Below, one piece after another: positions 12,541 through 20,756 of a stretch of 21,062 nucleotides of DNA. The notes beneath the pieces were generated by a model. The model was not told where the DNA came from and searched no databases. It saw only the letters and a program-made list of their open reading frames with translations. Made by a program: the position numbers and the translations under genes. Source of the DNA: an uncultured Clostridia bacterium (GTDB lineage: Bacteria > Bacillota > Clostridia > Oscillospirales > CAG-272); assembly GCA_946404295.1 (NCBI GenBank), contig CAMJDE010000005.1, positions 1 to 21,062 on the forward strand. Direction: 5' to 3'. The number at the start of each line of letters is the position of its first letter. Positions within the stretch are counted from its first letter, which is position 1.

Positions 12541-14357
12541 TTGGCGAGGTTCCGCGGCTGGTCCACGTCGCATCCGCGGGCAAGGGAAACTTGATACGCC
12601 AAGAGCTGCATCGCCGTCGCGAGCGCGATCGGCGCGACCGATTCGGGGCAGTCGGGGCAGAGGAAGGCGGTTTTCGCCATCTCGCGGAGTTCGGTCGTGC
12701 CGTCTTTGCCGGCGGCGAAGACGAAGAGGTTGGCGCCGCGTGCGACGACCTCCTTCATATTGCCGACCATCTTTTCGCGGATCCCGGCTTCGCTCGAGAG
12801 CGCGATGACGGGGGTTCCCGGCTCGATCAAGGAGATCGTGCCATGCTTGAGTTCGCCGGCGGCGTACGCCTCGCTGTGGATGTAGGAGATCTCCTTCAGT
12901 TTCAGCGACGCTTCGGCTGCGAGCGAGGCGTCGAAGAGCCGCCCGATGAAGAACATATCGTTCTTTTCGGCGATCTCTCCCGCGATCTTTTTCAGTTCCT
13001 TTTCGCGGGCGATGATCCCGGCGATCTCGCGCGGCAGATCGACCGTCAGAGCGGTCGTATAGGCGCGGGCTGTGGCTTCGTCGACCGTCCCGCGGACAAG
13101 CCCGACCCAGATGCCGAAGAGGGTCATCAGGGCGGACTGCACGGTGTACGCCTTCGTACTGGCGACGGCGATCTCTGGTCCCGCGTAGGTGTAGAGCACC
13201 GCGTCAGATTCGCGCGCGACGGTCGAGCCGACCGTATTGACGATCCCGAGCGTGAAGGCGCCGGCGGCTTTCGCCAGCCGGAGCGCGGCGATGGTGTCGG
13301 CGGTCTCGCCCGACTGCGAGATCAGGATCACGAGTTCGTCGGGCTCGATCACGGGGTTGCGGTAGCGGAACTCGGACGCGATCTCGGACGACGCGCGAAC
13401 GCGCGAAACGCGCTCAAGCACCGCGGCGCCGGCAAGCCCGGCGTGGTAGGCGGTCCCGCAGGCGACGATCCGCACCGAACGGATCGCTTTGACGCGCTCG
13501 GGCGAGAGCCCTTCGGGCAGGAAATCGGGAAGCCCGTCGGTGATGCGGGGGAAGAGCGTTTTCTTCACGGCGTCGGGCTCTTCGCAGATCTCCTTGTGCA
13601 TAAAGTGGGCGTGCCCGCCGCGCATCGCGGCGGCAAGATCCCACGTCGCGGTCTGCGGCTCGCGCACGACCTCCGACCCGTCGGGACGGTAGACCGTCAC
13701 GCTGTCGCGGGTGATCTTCGCGACGTCGCCGTTCTCGAGCGCGAGGTAGCGACGGGTATAGCCGAGGATCGCCGTCACGTCGGAGGCGATCAGGTTCTCG
13801 TTTTCGCTCAGCCCCACGATCAGCGGGCTGTCCTGCCGCGCCGCCCAGATCTCGCCGGGCATATCGGCAAACAGGATCCCGAAGGCGTAGGAGCCGCGGA
13901 TCTTTTTCAGGGCGTTGAGGATCCCGGTCAGCCGGTCGCCCTCGCGGGTGCAGGCGTCGATCAGGAGCGCCGCCGCCTCGGTGTCGGTGTCCGACTTGAA
14001 CTTGTAGCCCGCGTTCTCGAGTTCGAGTTTCAGTTCGCGGCAGTTCTCGATGATGCCGTTGTGGACCAGCATCAGGCGTTCGTTGCCGTGCGGGTGCGAG
14101 TTGGTATCGGTCGGCGCGCCGTGGGTCGCCCAACGGGTGTGTCCGATCCCGCAGCGGGTGTTCACGTTTTCTTCGTTCGCGAGCTTGTTTTCAAGGCAAG
14201 CGATCTTGCCCGCCGATTTGACCGAACGGAGCAGACCGCCCTTCTCAAAGAAGGCGATGCCCGCCGAGTCGTAGCCCCGGTATTCCAGGGCGTGAAGCCC
14301 GCCGAGAATAACGGCGTCGGCTTTTTTCGGACCGGTGTAACCGATGATTCCGCACAT
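12522..14357 (-). CDS. glmS: Glutamine-fructose-6-phosphate aminotransferase (isomerizing)
   Basis: A 611-residue GlmS, which makes glucosamine-6-phosphate from fructose-6-phosphate and glutamine, the first step towards UDP-GlcNAc for peptidoglycan. It begins MCGIIGYTG, so Cys2 becomes the N-terminal nucleophile of the class II glutaminase domain (to about residue 230; GHTRWATHG near 73-81). Two SIS sugar-binding domains follow (SQSGETADT near 350), and it ends in the canonical DQPRNLAKSVTVE. Full length. Start supported by AGGAG eight bases upstream. It lies 21 bp after the acetyltransferase-like gene and shares its promoter at 15129. That short gap leaves no room for a glmS ribozyme. An inverted repeat covers its stop codon. 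Confidence 0.97.
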   Translation of the reverse strand: MCGIIGYTGPKKADAVILGGLHALEYRGYDSAGIAFFEKGGLLRSVKSAGKIACLENKLANEENVNTRCGIGHTRWATHGAPTDTNSHPHGNERLMLVHNGIIENCRELKLELENAGYKFKSDTDTEAAALLIDACTREGDRLTGILNALKKIRGSYAFGILFADMPGEIWAARQDSPLIVGLSENENLIASDVTAILGYTRRYLALENGDVAKITRDSVTVYRPDGSEVVREPQTATWDLAAAMRGGHAHFMHKEICEEPDAVKKTLFPRITDGLPDFLPEGLSPERVKAIRSVRIVACGTAYHAGLAGAAVLERVSRVRASSEIASEFRYRNPVIEPDELVILISQSGETADTIAALRLAKAAGAFTLGIVNTVGSTVARESDAVLYTYAGPEIAVASTKAYTVQSALMTLFGIWVGLVRGTVDEATARAYTTALTVDLPREIAGIIAREKELKKIAGEIAEKNDMFFIGRLFDASLAAEASLKLKEISYIHSEAYAAGELKHGTISLIEPGTPVIALSSEAGIREKMVGNMKEVVARGANLFVFAAGKDGTTELREMAKTAFLCPDCPESVAPIALATAMQLLAYQVSLARGCDVDQPRNLAKSVTVE

Positions 14358-14378
14358 AAAAAGTCTCCTGTAAAGAAA

Positions 14379-15047
14379 TCAGATTTTGCGGGGAACGACG
14401 ACGCCGTCCCCTTTGAAGATCGAGCGTTCGGGGAGATAGCCGCGAACGCGGGAAAGCGGATAAACGATGCAGTCGCGCCCCACGACCGAACCCGGGCAGA
14501 GCACGCTGTTGCAGCCGACGTCGCTCCCGTCGCCGAGGATCGCGCCGAGTTTGCGCAGCCCGGTCTCGATCGTCTCGTTTCCGTCGTGAACGTTGACGTT
14601 GCCCTTGTCGCTCCGGAAGTTGGACGCGACGACGCCCGCGCCCATGTGCGAGCGGAAACCGAGGATCGAGTCCCCGACGTAGTTGTAGTGGGGGATCTGC
14701 ACGTTATCGAAGATCACGGCGTTCTTGATCTCGGTCGAGTTGCCGACGACGCACCCCTCGCCGACGAGCGCCGAGCCGCGGATGAAGGCGCAATGGCGCA
14801 CCTCGGTTCCGGCTCCGATCACGGTCGGACCCTGAATCAGGGCGGTGGGGGCGACCTTCGCCGTCTTATGTACCCAGACCTCGGGGGATACCTCGTCGTA
14901 CTCCTCGGGGGAGAGGGTCGCGCCGAGTTTGCGGATGAACTCTTTCAGTTCGGGAAGGATCTCCCACGGATAGCGCTTGCCCTCGAACAGGGGCGCGGCA
15001 AGCGTGTGAGAGAGCGTGAGCAGGTCGTCGATCTTCGGGATCGCCAT
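14379..15047 (-). CDS. Left-handed beta-helix acetyltransferase, GlmU C-domain-like
   Basis: A 222-residue hexapeptide-repeat protein. After a helical N-terminal part (1-55) come repeated [VI]xxxA/G turns (VWVHKTAKVAPTALIQGPTV, then VIGAGTEVRHC). The segment IPHYNYVGDSILGFRSHMGA (118-137) closely follows the GlmU acetyltransferase stretch around its catalytic His (NHLSYIGDAEIG in Escherichia coli), with His120 in that place. The GlmU uridylyltransferase half is absent. Its position directly before glmS supports a role in amino sugar supply, perhaps as glucosamine-1-phosphate or other sugar acetyltransferase; substrate not shown. Start supported by AGGAG and a consensus promoter upstream. Confidence 0.85.
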   Translation of the reverse strand: MAIPKIDDLLTLSHTLAAPLFEGKRYPWEILPELKEFIRKLGATLSPEEYDEVSPEVWVHKTAKVAPTALIQGPTVIGAGTEVRHCAFIRGSALVGEGCVVGNSTEIKNAVIFDNVQIPHYNYVGDSILGFRSHMGAGVVASNFRSDKGNVNVHDGNETIETGLRKLGAILGDGSDVGCNSVLCPGSVVGRDCIVYPLSRVRGYLPERSIFKGDGVVVPRKI

Positions 15048-15128
15048 ATCGTTCTCCTGCGGCGTCAGCCGTTTTCGTTCTTTTTCGCGGGCGTTTTTCG
15101 GTGCGCCCGACTTGTATGAGCTCTTATA

Positions 15129-15157
15129 ATTATACTACTTATACGGGCGTTTGTCAA
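15129..15157 (-). promoter_or_regulatory. Consensus sigma-A promoter of the acetyltransferase-glmS operon
   Basis: On the minus strand TTGACA (15157-15152), a 17-bp spacer and TATAAT (15134-15129), both exact consensus. Predicted start near 15122 with a leader of about 75 nt. A short GC-rich stem just upstream (around 15162-15177) may be a weak terminator for the phosphatase gene. Confidence 0.92.
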
Positions 15158-15194
15158 CAACGAAACGGACGCCCCGTTCGGGACGCCCGCCGGA

Positions 15195-15836
15195 TCATTC
15201 GATGAAAAGCAACTCGCCCGCAAGATGCCTGTCGAAGCCGCCGACCGTCTCGCGAAGAACGCCGTCCTCTTCCTCGATAACGGTGAAGGACGCGTTCGGG
15301 AACCAGTCGGTTTCCGCCATCCGCTCGACCGTCCCGAAGACCGCCCGGCAATGCAGGCAGCGGATCGGGGTGGCGTGCGTGACGAGGAGGACGGTTTTTC
15401 CGCGGTAGGTCTCGACGACGCGGTCGAAGGCGCCGCCGATCCTCTCGTACAGTTCGCGCATACTCTCGCCGTCGCCCGGACGGCTGTTCGCGGGATCCTC
15501 GCGCCAGAGCCGATAGCCCTCGGGCGTGATCGACGCGAGTTCGTCCATCGAGCGCCCCTCCCACGAGCCCGAGTAGATCTCGCGGAGCGCGGGATCGGGC
15601 AGGATCGGAAGTCCGAGGGCGAGAGAGATCGGCAGGGCGGTCTGGATCGCGCGGATCAGGTCGCTCGAGTGGATGACGTCGGGGCGGGGAAGACCGCCGC
15701 CCGCTATGTAGTCGGCAGAGACCTTCGCCTGCTTCAGCCCGAGCGGCGAGAGGGGCAGTTCGCTGTGCCCGACGTAGATCCTTTGTCGGTTTCCTTCGCT
15801 CTGGGCGTGCCGGAGCAGAATAACGGTCGTTTTCAT
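15195..15836 (-). CDS. Histidine phosphatase family protein (phosphoglycerate mutase-like)
   Basis: A 213-residue member of the histidine phosphatase superfamily, branch 1. RHAQSEGN (9-16) carries the phosphorylated His10; Arg62 in SSDLIRAIQTA, Glu86 in LREIYSGSWEG and His154 in VTHATPIRC complete the catalytic set. The usual Gly-x-Thr of RHGxT is Ala-Gln-Ser here, a mild variation. The short length and GDGESMRELYERI segment fit broad phosphatases of the CobC/PhoE type more than glycolytic mutase, but the substrate is not determined. Start supported by AAAGGACCGAAAAACGA. Transcribed alone from the promoter at 15872. Confidence 0.92.
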   Translation of the reverse strand: MKTTVILLRHAQSEGNRQRIYVGHSELPLSPLGLKQAKVSADYIAGGGLPRPDVIHSSDLIRAIQTALPISLALGLPILPDPALREIYSGSWEGRSMDELASITPEGYRLWREDPANSRPGDGESMRELYERIGGAFDRVVETYRGKTVLLVTHATPIRCLHCRAVFGTVERMAETDWFPNASFTVIEEEDGVLRETVGGFDRHLAGELLFIE

Positions 15837-15871
15837 TCGTTTTTCGGTCCTTTCGGGTGGTCGTCTCTACT

Positions 15872-15900
15872 ATTATACCCGTTCCGCGCCGACGGCGCAA
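15872..15900 (-). promoter_or_regulatory. Sigma-A promoter of the histidine phosphatase
   Basis: On the minus strand TTGCGC (15900-15895), a 17-bp spacer and TATAAT (15877-15872). The -35 hexamer is the same unusual TTGCGC as in the purB promoter. Confidence 0.8.
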
Positions 15901-15964
15901 GGGGGAGAGGGGCATTTTTTCGTTTCGGCGGATTCTTCGCGCGCCCCTTTTTTATTCCCCGGGG

Positions 15965-15993
15965 TTGCATTTTCCCGATCATTATGTTATACT
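15965..15993 (+). promoter_or_regulatory. Sigma-A promoter of the flippase gene
   Basis: TTGCAT (15965-15970), a 17-bp spacer and TATACT (15988-15993), with TGT directly before the -10 box (extended -10). Predicted start near 16000; it is divergent from the phosphatase promoter about 65 bp away. Confidence 0.8.
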
Positions 15994-16051
15994 TTAAAAT
16001 AAGAAAATTTGTCCTCGCGCAAGCGAATCGGCTGATATAAGGATGTCACAG

Positions 16052-17332
16052 ATGAAAAAAAAGAAGAACCGGGAGGCGATGTTCTCGGCAAGGAAACAGA
16101 TCCTGAATATCGGATTTGTCGTACTGATTCTTGCCGTTACGTTCATCTTCCTGTTTAACAGTCTCTCGGATTTCAACGATCCGGGCGCTTATAAAGAGTT
16201 CCTCCGGACCACCCGCTGGTGGATTTTACCGCTCGGAGTCGTTTTTCTCGTTCTTTCGGTGCTCTGCGAGGCGCGCAACCTCGGAATGATCTTAAAGCTG
16301 ATCGGTCACCGCAAGTCCCTCAAGGAATGTACCGTGTACGCCTCCTCCGACCTCTACTTTTCCGCGATCACCCCGTCCGCGACCGGCGGACAACCCGCCG
16401 CCGCCTACTATATGACCAAGGACGGCGTGCCGCTCTCGCAATCGTCGGCGATCCTCGTCCTGAACGTCTCGATCTATACGCTCGGGCTGCTCGTGATCGG
16501 GCTGCTCGCCCTGTTCATCCGCCCCGATTTCTACACCGGATTCGCGCCGAACGAGCGGCTCTGCTTCTGGCTCGGGATCGGGTTTCACGGGCTTCTGATC
16601 CTCGCGTGCCTGCTCTTTATGTTCTCGAAAAAGACGGTGCTCCTCGTCGGGAACCTCGTGATCCGTCTGCTCTCCGCGCTCCGCATCTTCAAGGACCGCG
16701 ACGCGAAACTCGCCGCCTACCGCGCGTCGATCGCGAACTACCGCGCCTGCGTGCAGATCATCAAGGAGAACCCCGCGATCATCTTCCGTCTGCTCTTCTA
16801 TTCGGTGATGCAGCGCGTGCTGCTGATGCCGATCACCTATCTGACCTTTCTCGCCTGCGGGGTCGAGGTCGGGTTTGCCGACACCCTCGTGATGCAGGCG
16901 TACTGCACGGTCGGCGCCTCCGCCATTCCGCTGCCCGGCGCGGTCGGGATTTCCGAGACGCTGTTCGTCGATATGTTTTCGGCGTTCCCGGCGTTCGAGG
17001 GGAAGAACTCGCTTCTGATGTACGTGATGATCCTGTCGCGGAGCGTCTCGGGCTATCTCGCGATCGTTTTCTGCGGCTATATCACGATGAACCACCATAT
17101 CCGCTCGATCGTCCGCGCCGGCAGGACCGACGCCGAAACGGGCGAGGGCGCCGAGGTCGAATTGCCCGAGGCGGAAGAGATCGCGCCCGTCGAACCGACG
17201 GCGGAGGCGGTCGTTAACCCCGCCCCCGCGCATGCGGAAGAGTCGGCGCCGCCGGACGACGAGCCCGAAAGTCCGCCGCCCGACCCGGAGGACCCCCCGT
17301 TCGGGCAGGACGAGAGCACGAAAACGGAATAA
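16052..17332 (+). CDS. MprF-type flippase domain protein (LPG_synthase_TM / YbhN family)
   Basis: A 426-residue integral membrane protein of the lysylphosphatidylglycerol synthase transmembrane family. It has the family signatures ITPSATGGQPAAAYYMTKDG (106-125) and IPLPGAVGISET (292-303) and about seven hydrophobic segments. It lacks the cytosolic aminoacyl-transferase domain of MprF, so it would flip a lipid rather than make one; the lipid is unknown. Residues 360-426 form an acidic, Pro-rich, probably disordered tail. The start at 16052 is preferred because AAGGA (16039-16043) lies eight bases upstream; an ATG at 16043 overlaps that site. A hairpin covers its stop codon, and the next gene follows at 17394. 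Confidence 0.88.
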   Translation: MKKKKNREAMFSARKQILNIGFVVLILAVTFIFLFNSLSDFNDPGAYKEFLRTTRWWILPLGVVFLVLSVLCEARNLGMILKLIGHRKSLKECTVYASSDLYFSAITPSATGGQPAAAYYMTKDGVPLSQSSAILVLNVSIYTLGLLVIGLLALFIRPDFYTGFAPNERLCFWLGIGFHGLLILACLLFMFSKKTVLLVGNLVIRLLSALRIFKDRDAKLAAYRASIANYRACVQIIKENPAIIFRLLFYSVMQRVLLMPITYLTFLACGVEVGFADTLVMQAYCTVGASAIPLPGAVGISETLFVDMFSAFPAFEGKNSLLMYVMILSRSVSGYLAIVFCGYITMNHHIRSIVRAGRTDAETGEGAEVELPEAEEIAPVEPTAEAVVNPAPAHAEESAPPDDEPESPPPDPEDPPFGQDESTKTE

Positions 17333-17371
17333 CGGAGCCACCGCAAAAAAGGACCGACGCGGGGCTCCGTT
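17331..17371 (+). promoter_or_regulatory. Intercistronic 9-bp hairpin over the flippase stop codon
   Basis: AACGGAGCC (17331-17339) pairs perfectly with GGCTCCGTT (17363-17371) across a 23-base loop. The first arm includes the last two bases of the TAA stop. No T-run follows, so it is not an obvious terminator. It ends 11 bp before the AGAAGGAG binding site of the next gene and may affect mRNA stability or reinitiation. Confidence 0.6.
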
Positions 17372-17393
17372 ACATATCGGAGAAGGAGAAACG

Positions 17394-19343
17394 ATGAAAC
17401 TGCAAAATTATTCGATCATGCCGCTCTTCGTCGATAAGATCGACGAACTGTGCCGCGATATCGAGCGACAGGTGGGAGAGCGCGTCGCCCTGATGCCGCT
17501 TTTCATGATGCCGCTCGCCCCGGTCGGAACGCCGCCCCGGAAAGAGGCGGAGTACCTCTCGGAAAAATACGATCTGTTCCGAGACCGGCTCGCCTCTCGC
17601 GGGATCCCCGCCGGGATCCTCGTGCAGTCGTCGCTCGGGCACGGCGGGCGTTTCCCTTCGCCTTCCCCCTTTCAGAAGACCGTGCGGCTGTTCGACGGCG
17701 AGACGACCGACGTCTGCTGTCCCCTCGACCCCGCTTTCCGCGCGCATTTCCGCGCGGCGTTCAAGACCCTCGCGTCGCACCGCCCCGCTTTGATCATGCT
17801 CGACGACGACTACCGGCTGATGGCTCGCCCCGGCAGGGGATGCGCCTGCCCGCTCCATCTGGCGGAGTTCAACCGCCGCGCCGGGACCGAAATGACGCGC
17901 GCGGAACTTGCCGCCTACGTCGCCGAAAACGGGGAGAAAGCCCCCCTGACGAAGATCTTTATCCAAACGCAGATCGACTCCCTCGTCGATTGCGTCCGCG
18001 AGATGCGGGCGGGGATTGACGAGATCGACCAGACGCTGCCCGGCGCCTACTGCACCTGCGGGACCGGATGCGAGGGGGCGGCGGAGATCGCCGTGGCACT
18101 GGCGGGGAAGGGAAACCCCTCGATCGTCCGGCTCAACAACGCCAACTATACCGCGCCCGGCGCGCGCAGCCTGTCGCGCGCGTTTTTGCGCGCCGCCTGC
18201 CAGCGTGAGGCGCTCGGAGGGCGGGTCGACGTCCTGCTCGCCGAGACCGATACCTGTCCGCAGCTCCGCTACAGCACGTCGGCGTCGGCGGTGCACGCCC
18301 ACCTCGCGGGCAGCATCCTCGAGGGCGTTCGCGGGGCGAAGCATTGGATCACCGATCTATTGAACGGCGACCTCTCGGACGGCGAGGAATACCGCCGGAT
18401 CCTCGCAAAATACGCCGGGTTCTACGAAACGCTGTCCGACCTGGCGAAAGAGATCTCCCCGGTCGGCTGCCGGATCCCGCTCTCCTCTGTCCCGTCCTAC
18501 TATTTCTCGAAGAAACTGCTCTATCACCCGTCGAACCGCGACTATAACCTGCACGCCTTCGCGCAGAAGGTGCTGGAACGGCTCGGTCTCCCGCTCTACT
18601 TTTCCGCCCGTCCGGGCGGGGCGGTCTTCCTCGACGGGGACCTCGCCCCGACGTATTCGGACGGCGAACTCGACGACCTCTTCCGCGGAACGCTGATCCT
18701 CGACGCGACGGCGGCGGACTCGCTTGCCCGCGCGGGGTACGGCGACCGGATCGGGGTCGGGGTCGAGGAGTGGTCGGGCGATCTCCCGGACGGGGAAACG
18801 CTCGATCACGACGGACTGCTCTGCAACGTGCAGATCAAGCCGCAAAAACTGGTCCCGCAGTCGGACGGCGTGACGGTCGATTCGACCCTCTTTCGGCAAC
18901 TCGAGCGCGGCGAGCGCAAATTGCTCGGTCCCGGTACCACGCGGTTTGCGCGAGAGGGCGGAGAGACGGTGGTCTTTGCCGGAACGCCCGACGTCCCGTT
19001 TGAATACGGGCAGGCGTTCTCGTTCCTCTCCAAACCGCGGAAGACCCAGCTGATCCGACTCCTGCGCCCGACGGGGTGCCTGCCGGTCTATTACCCCGGC
19101 GACGCCGAGGTCTATCTGCGTGCGGGGACGACCCGCGACGGCGCGCTCTTCTGCGCCTTCTTCAATATCGGGCTCGATCCCGTCGAACGCGTGACGCTGA
19201 CGGTCGAAAAGATCCCGGCAAAGGTCCTTCGCCTGACCCCCGCGGGAACGTGGGAGAACGTTCCGTTCGCGGTCGCGGGCGATACGCTGACGCTCCCGGT
19301 GCGGGCGGAGATCCTGATCCCCGAGGTCTTCCTGCTCCGCTGA
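17394..19343 (+). CDS. Putative TIM-barrel glycoside hydrolase-like protein, unassigned family
   Basis: A 649-residue cytosolic protein (no signal peptide). The start at 17394 is chosen for the AGAAGGAGAAACG just upstream; the frame is open further left inside the flippase gene. The first about 400 residues alternate strands and helices as in a TIM barrel. The segment ALIMLDDDYRLM (132-143), followed by a Cys-x-Cys-x2-His cluster (150-155), has three Asp at one strand end. The segment LLAETDTCPQLRYSTSASAV (281-300) has a strand-end Glu284, then HAHLAGSILEGVRGAKHWIT (301-320). Such strand-end acids are usual in retaining glycosidases. The last about 100 residues look like a beta-sandwich. I recall similar unnamed Bacillota proteins but cannot assign a family or substrate. 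It is probably co-transcribed with the flippase. Confidence 0.8.
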   Translation: MKLQNYSIMPLFVDKIDELCRDIERQVGERVALMPLFMMPLAPVGTPPRKEAEYLSEKYDLFRDRLASRGIPAGILVQSSLGHGGRFPSPSPFQKTVRLFDGETTDVCCPLDPAFRAHFRAAFKTLASHRPALIMLDDDYRLMARPGRGCACPLHLAEFNRRAGTEMTRAELAAYVAENGEKAPLTKIFIQTQIDSLVDCVREMRAGIDEIDQTLPGAYCTCGTGCEGAAEIAVALAGKGNPSIVRLNNANYTAPGARSLSRAFLRAACQREALGGRVDVLLAETDTCPQLRYSTSASAVHAHLAGSILEGVRGAKHWITDLLNGDLSDGEEYRRILAKYAGFYETLSDLAKEISPVGCRIPLSSVPSYYFSKKLLYHPSNRDYNLHAFAQKVLERLGLPLYFSARPGGAVFLDGDLAPTYSDGELDDLFRGTLILDATAADSLARAGYGDRIGVGVEEWSGDLPDGETLDHDGLLCNVQIKPQKLVPQSDGVTVDSTLFRQLERGERKLLGPGTTRFAREGGETVVFAGTPDVPFEYGQAFSFLSKPRKTQLIRLLRPTGCLPVYYPGDAEVYLRAGTTRDGALFCAFFNIGLDPVERVTLTVEKIPAKVLRLTPAGTWENVPFAVAGDTLTLPVRAEILIPEVFLLR

Positions 19344-19367
19344 TCCCGCGCCCGCGTGTAATAGTAA

Positions 19368-19556
19368 GGAAGAACGCCCCCGTCGGGGGCGTTCTTCCGA
19401 TAATATACCGCGCGGGGGTTCCGCGCGGTATGATATATTTGCGCCGACGGCGCAAATATTCTTTTGATACGCCCGGCGGGCGTATATCATACCCGCAGGG
19501 TATATCATATTGTCTTTTCGCGCAGGCGAAAAGACAATAAATCATCCGCGGCGCGG
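19368..19556. repeat. Array of seven hairpins with ATATCAT-like spacers
   Basis: Successive inverted repeats, each different in its arms: 19368-19398 (15 bp, 1-base centre), 19406-19430 (10 bp), 19435-19459 (12 bp, 1-base centre), 19467-19485 (9 bp), 19489-19503 (6 bp), 19508-19539 (14 bp, loop GCAG) and 19546-19556 (5 bp). Several are separated by ATATCAT or TGATATA. Arms are perfect in all seven. The array lies between two convergent genes and ends beside a terminator. No open frame here looks like a protein. Confidence 0.85.
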
Positions 19557-19569
19557 CGTGTATATCATT

Positions 19570-19602
19570 AAAAAAGCGGTGACTTCAAATCACCGCTTTT
19601 TT
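19570..19602. terminator. Bidirectional intrinsic terminator between convergent genes
   Basis: A 13-bp perfect stem AAAAAAGCGGTGA (19570-19582) with TCACCGCTTTTTT (19590-19602) and a 7-base loop. It has a T-run on each strand, so it serves the plus-strand gene ending at 19343 and the minus-strand cyclase. Its right edge touches the cyclase TAA stop (19604-19602). Confidence 0.93.
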
Positions 19603-20756
19603 TACGTATTCTCGCCCCGGTCGAGCGCCTTTTTCTCGGCTTTTTTCTTATACATATCGGTATCCGCGACGCGGAGCAGTTCGTCGGGCGTGCCCGAGAA
19701 GTTCGAGTCGAAGAGCGCGACGCCGATACTCACCGTCAGACGGTAGGGCAACCCCTCTTCGTTCTGGATCTCCTGCAGCGCCGTGTGGATATCGCGGACC
19801 AGCTGCTTGACGTTCTCTTCGGTGAAGCGTTCGCCCACCACCATAAACTCGTCGCCCCCGAAGCGGCAGATCATGTCGTTCCATTCGCAGGTGTTCTGCA
19901 GCGCCCGCGCGACGAAGATCACGGCGCGGTCGCCCTCCGAGTGTCCGAAACGGTCGTTGATGGTCTTGAACCGGTCGGCGTCGATCATCAGGCAGTAGAG
20001 CGTGTGGTTATACGGGGTATGCGTCAGGAGCCAGGTGACCTGCGGCTCGAACGAGAAGCGGTTGCGCACCCCGGTCAGGAGGTCGACGCGCAGCAGGTGC
20101 TCCTGCTCGGCAAGGAACGAGAGGATCGCCGAGATCGAGAGACAGATCGGCAGAAACGACATACCGTAGGCGATCGCCTGAATGATGAAGGCGATCAGGA
20201 TCGGCGGAAGGAACATCGAGAGCGCGAGGTACTCCTGTCGCTGGATCGGCGACAGTCCCTTACACCGGCGGAAGATCAGGCAGAGAGACAGCACGATGCA
20301 GGAGAGCGAGAGGATCATGTGGACCGGGTAGAGCGGACCGCGGACGTAAACGTTCTCTTCGGTGACGCGGAAGATCGGGAGCCACGGGAACGGGATCAGC
20401 GAAGCAAGGTTGATCTCCGCGAAGATCAGGTAGAGAAGCACCCGGCGTTTCCGCGTCTTCTGGGAGAATTGCAGGCGCTCGTCGCAGTAGATCAGCCAGA
20501 GCGGGGGGATGCACCCGATCACGGCGAAATAGAGCAGAAGGATCGCCGTATAGAGACCGCGCGAACCGGGGAAGACGTTTCCGTCGAGCGCCCAGGCGGC
20601 AAGATCGAGGAAAACGTAAACGGAGATCAGGATGATCATGATCCGGTAGGCAAGCGACGGCTTTTTCCGACGCGTGTAGGACCAACGGCAGAGCAGTGCG
20701 TGGAAGAAAAGGAACGCCAGTCCGAAGATGTCGAGGAACAAATTGACGCGGTTCAT
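19602..20756 (-). CDS. Membrane diguanylate cyclase (GGDEF)
   Basis: A 384-residue protein. About seven transmembrane segments fill residues 5-216 and form a sensor domain. The C-terminal GGDEF domain makes cyclic di-GMP from two GTP: DLLTGVRNR (224-232), LMIDADRFKTIND (256-268) and the intact active site RFGGDEF (298-304). The inhibitory I-site, normally RxxD five residues before GGDEF, reads EWND (291-294): Asp is kept but Arg is lost, so product inhibition is probably absent. The start at 20756 is chosen for AAAGGA seven bases upstream; upstream codons lie in the leader. The roughly 90-nt leader has a 6-bp hairpin (20772-20787) just before the binding site but does not resemble a cyclic di-GMP riboswitch. 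The input signal is unknown. Confidence 0.93.
   Translation of the reverse strand: MNRVNLFLDIFGLAFLFFHALLCRWSYTRRKKPSLAYRIMIILISVYVFLDLAAWALDGNVFPGSRGLYTAILLLYFAVIGCIPPLWLIYCDERLQFSQKTRKRRVLLYLIFAEINLASLIPFPWLPIFRVTEENVYVRGPLYPVHMILSLSCIVLSLCLIFRRCKGLSPIQRQEYLALSMFLPPILIAFIIQAIAYGMSFLPICLSISAILSFLAEQEHLLRVDLLTGVRNRFSFEPQVTWLLTHTPYNHTLYCLMIDADRFKTINDRFGHSEGDRAVIFVARALQNTCEWNDMICRFGGDEFMVVGERFTEENVKQLVRDIHTALQEIQNEEGLPYRLTVSIGVALFDSNFSGTPDELLRVADTDMYKKKAEKKALDRGENT

Noticed and set aside
14358..14378. glmS ribozyme expected upstream of glmS in Bacillota
   Set aside because: Only 21 bp separate glmS from the upstream gene, too short for the ribozyme, and no core sequence is seen before the acetyltransferase gene either.
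12492..15119. 875-codon open frame on the plus strand
   Set aside because: It is antisense to glmS and the acetyltransferase gene, both of which are certain. High G+C produces long shadow frames, and its composition (Arg/Asp/Gly-rich, no motifs) is typical of one.
19162..19545. 127-codon minus-strand frame with repeated YDI-like residues
   Set aside because: It is a translation of the hairpin array and of the end of the upstream gene; the residue repeats come from the ATATCAT junctions.
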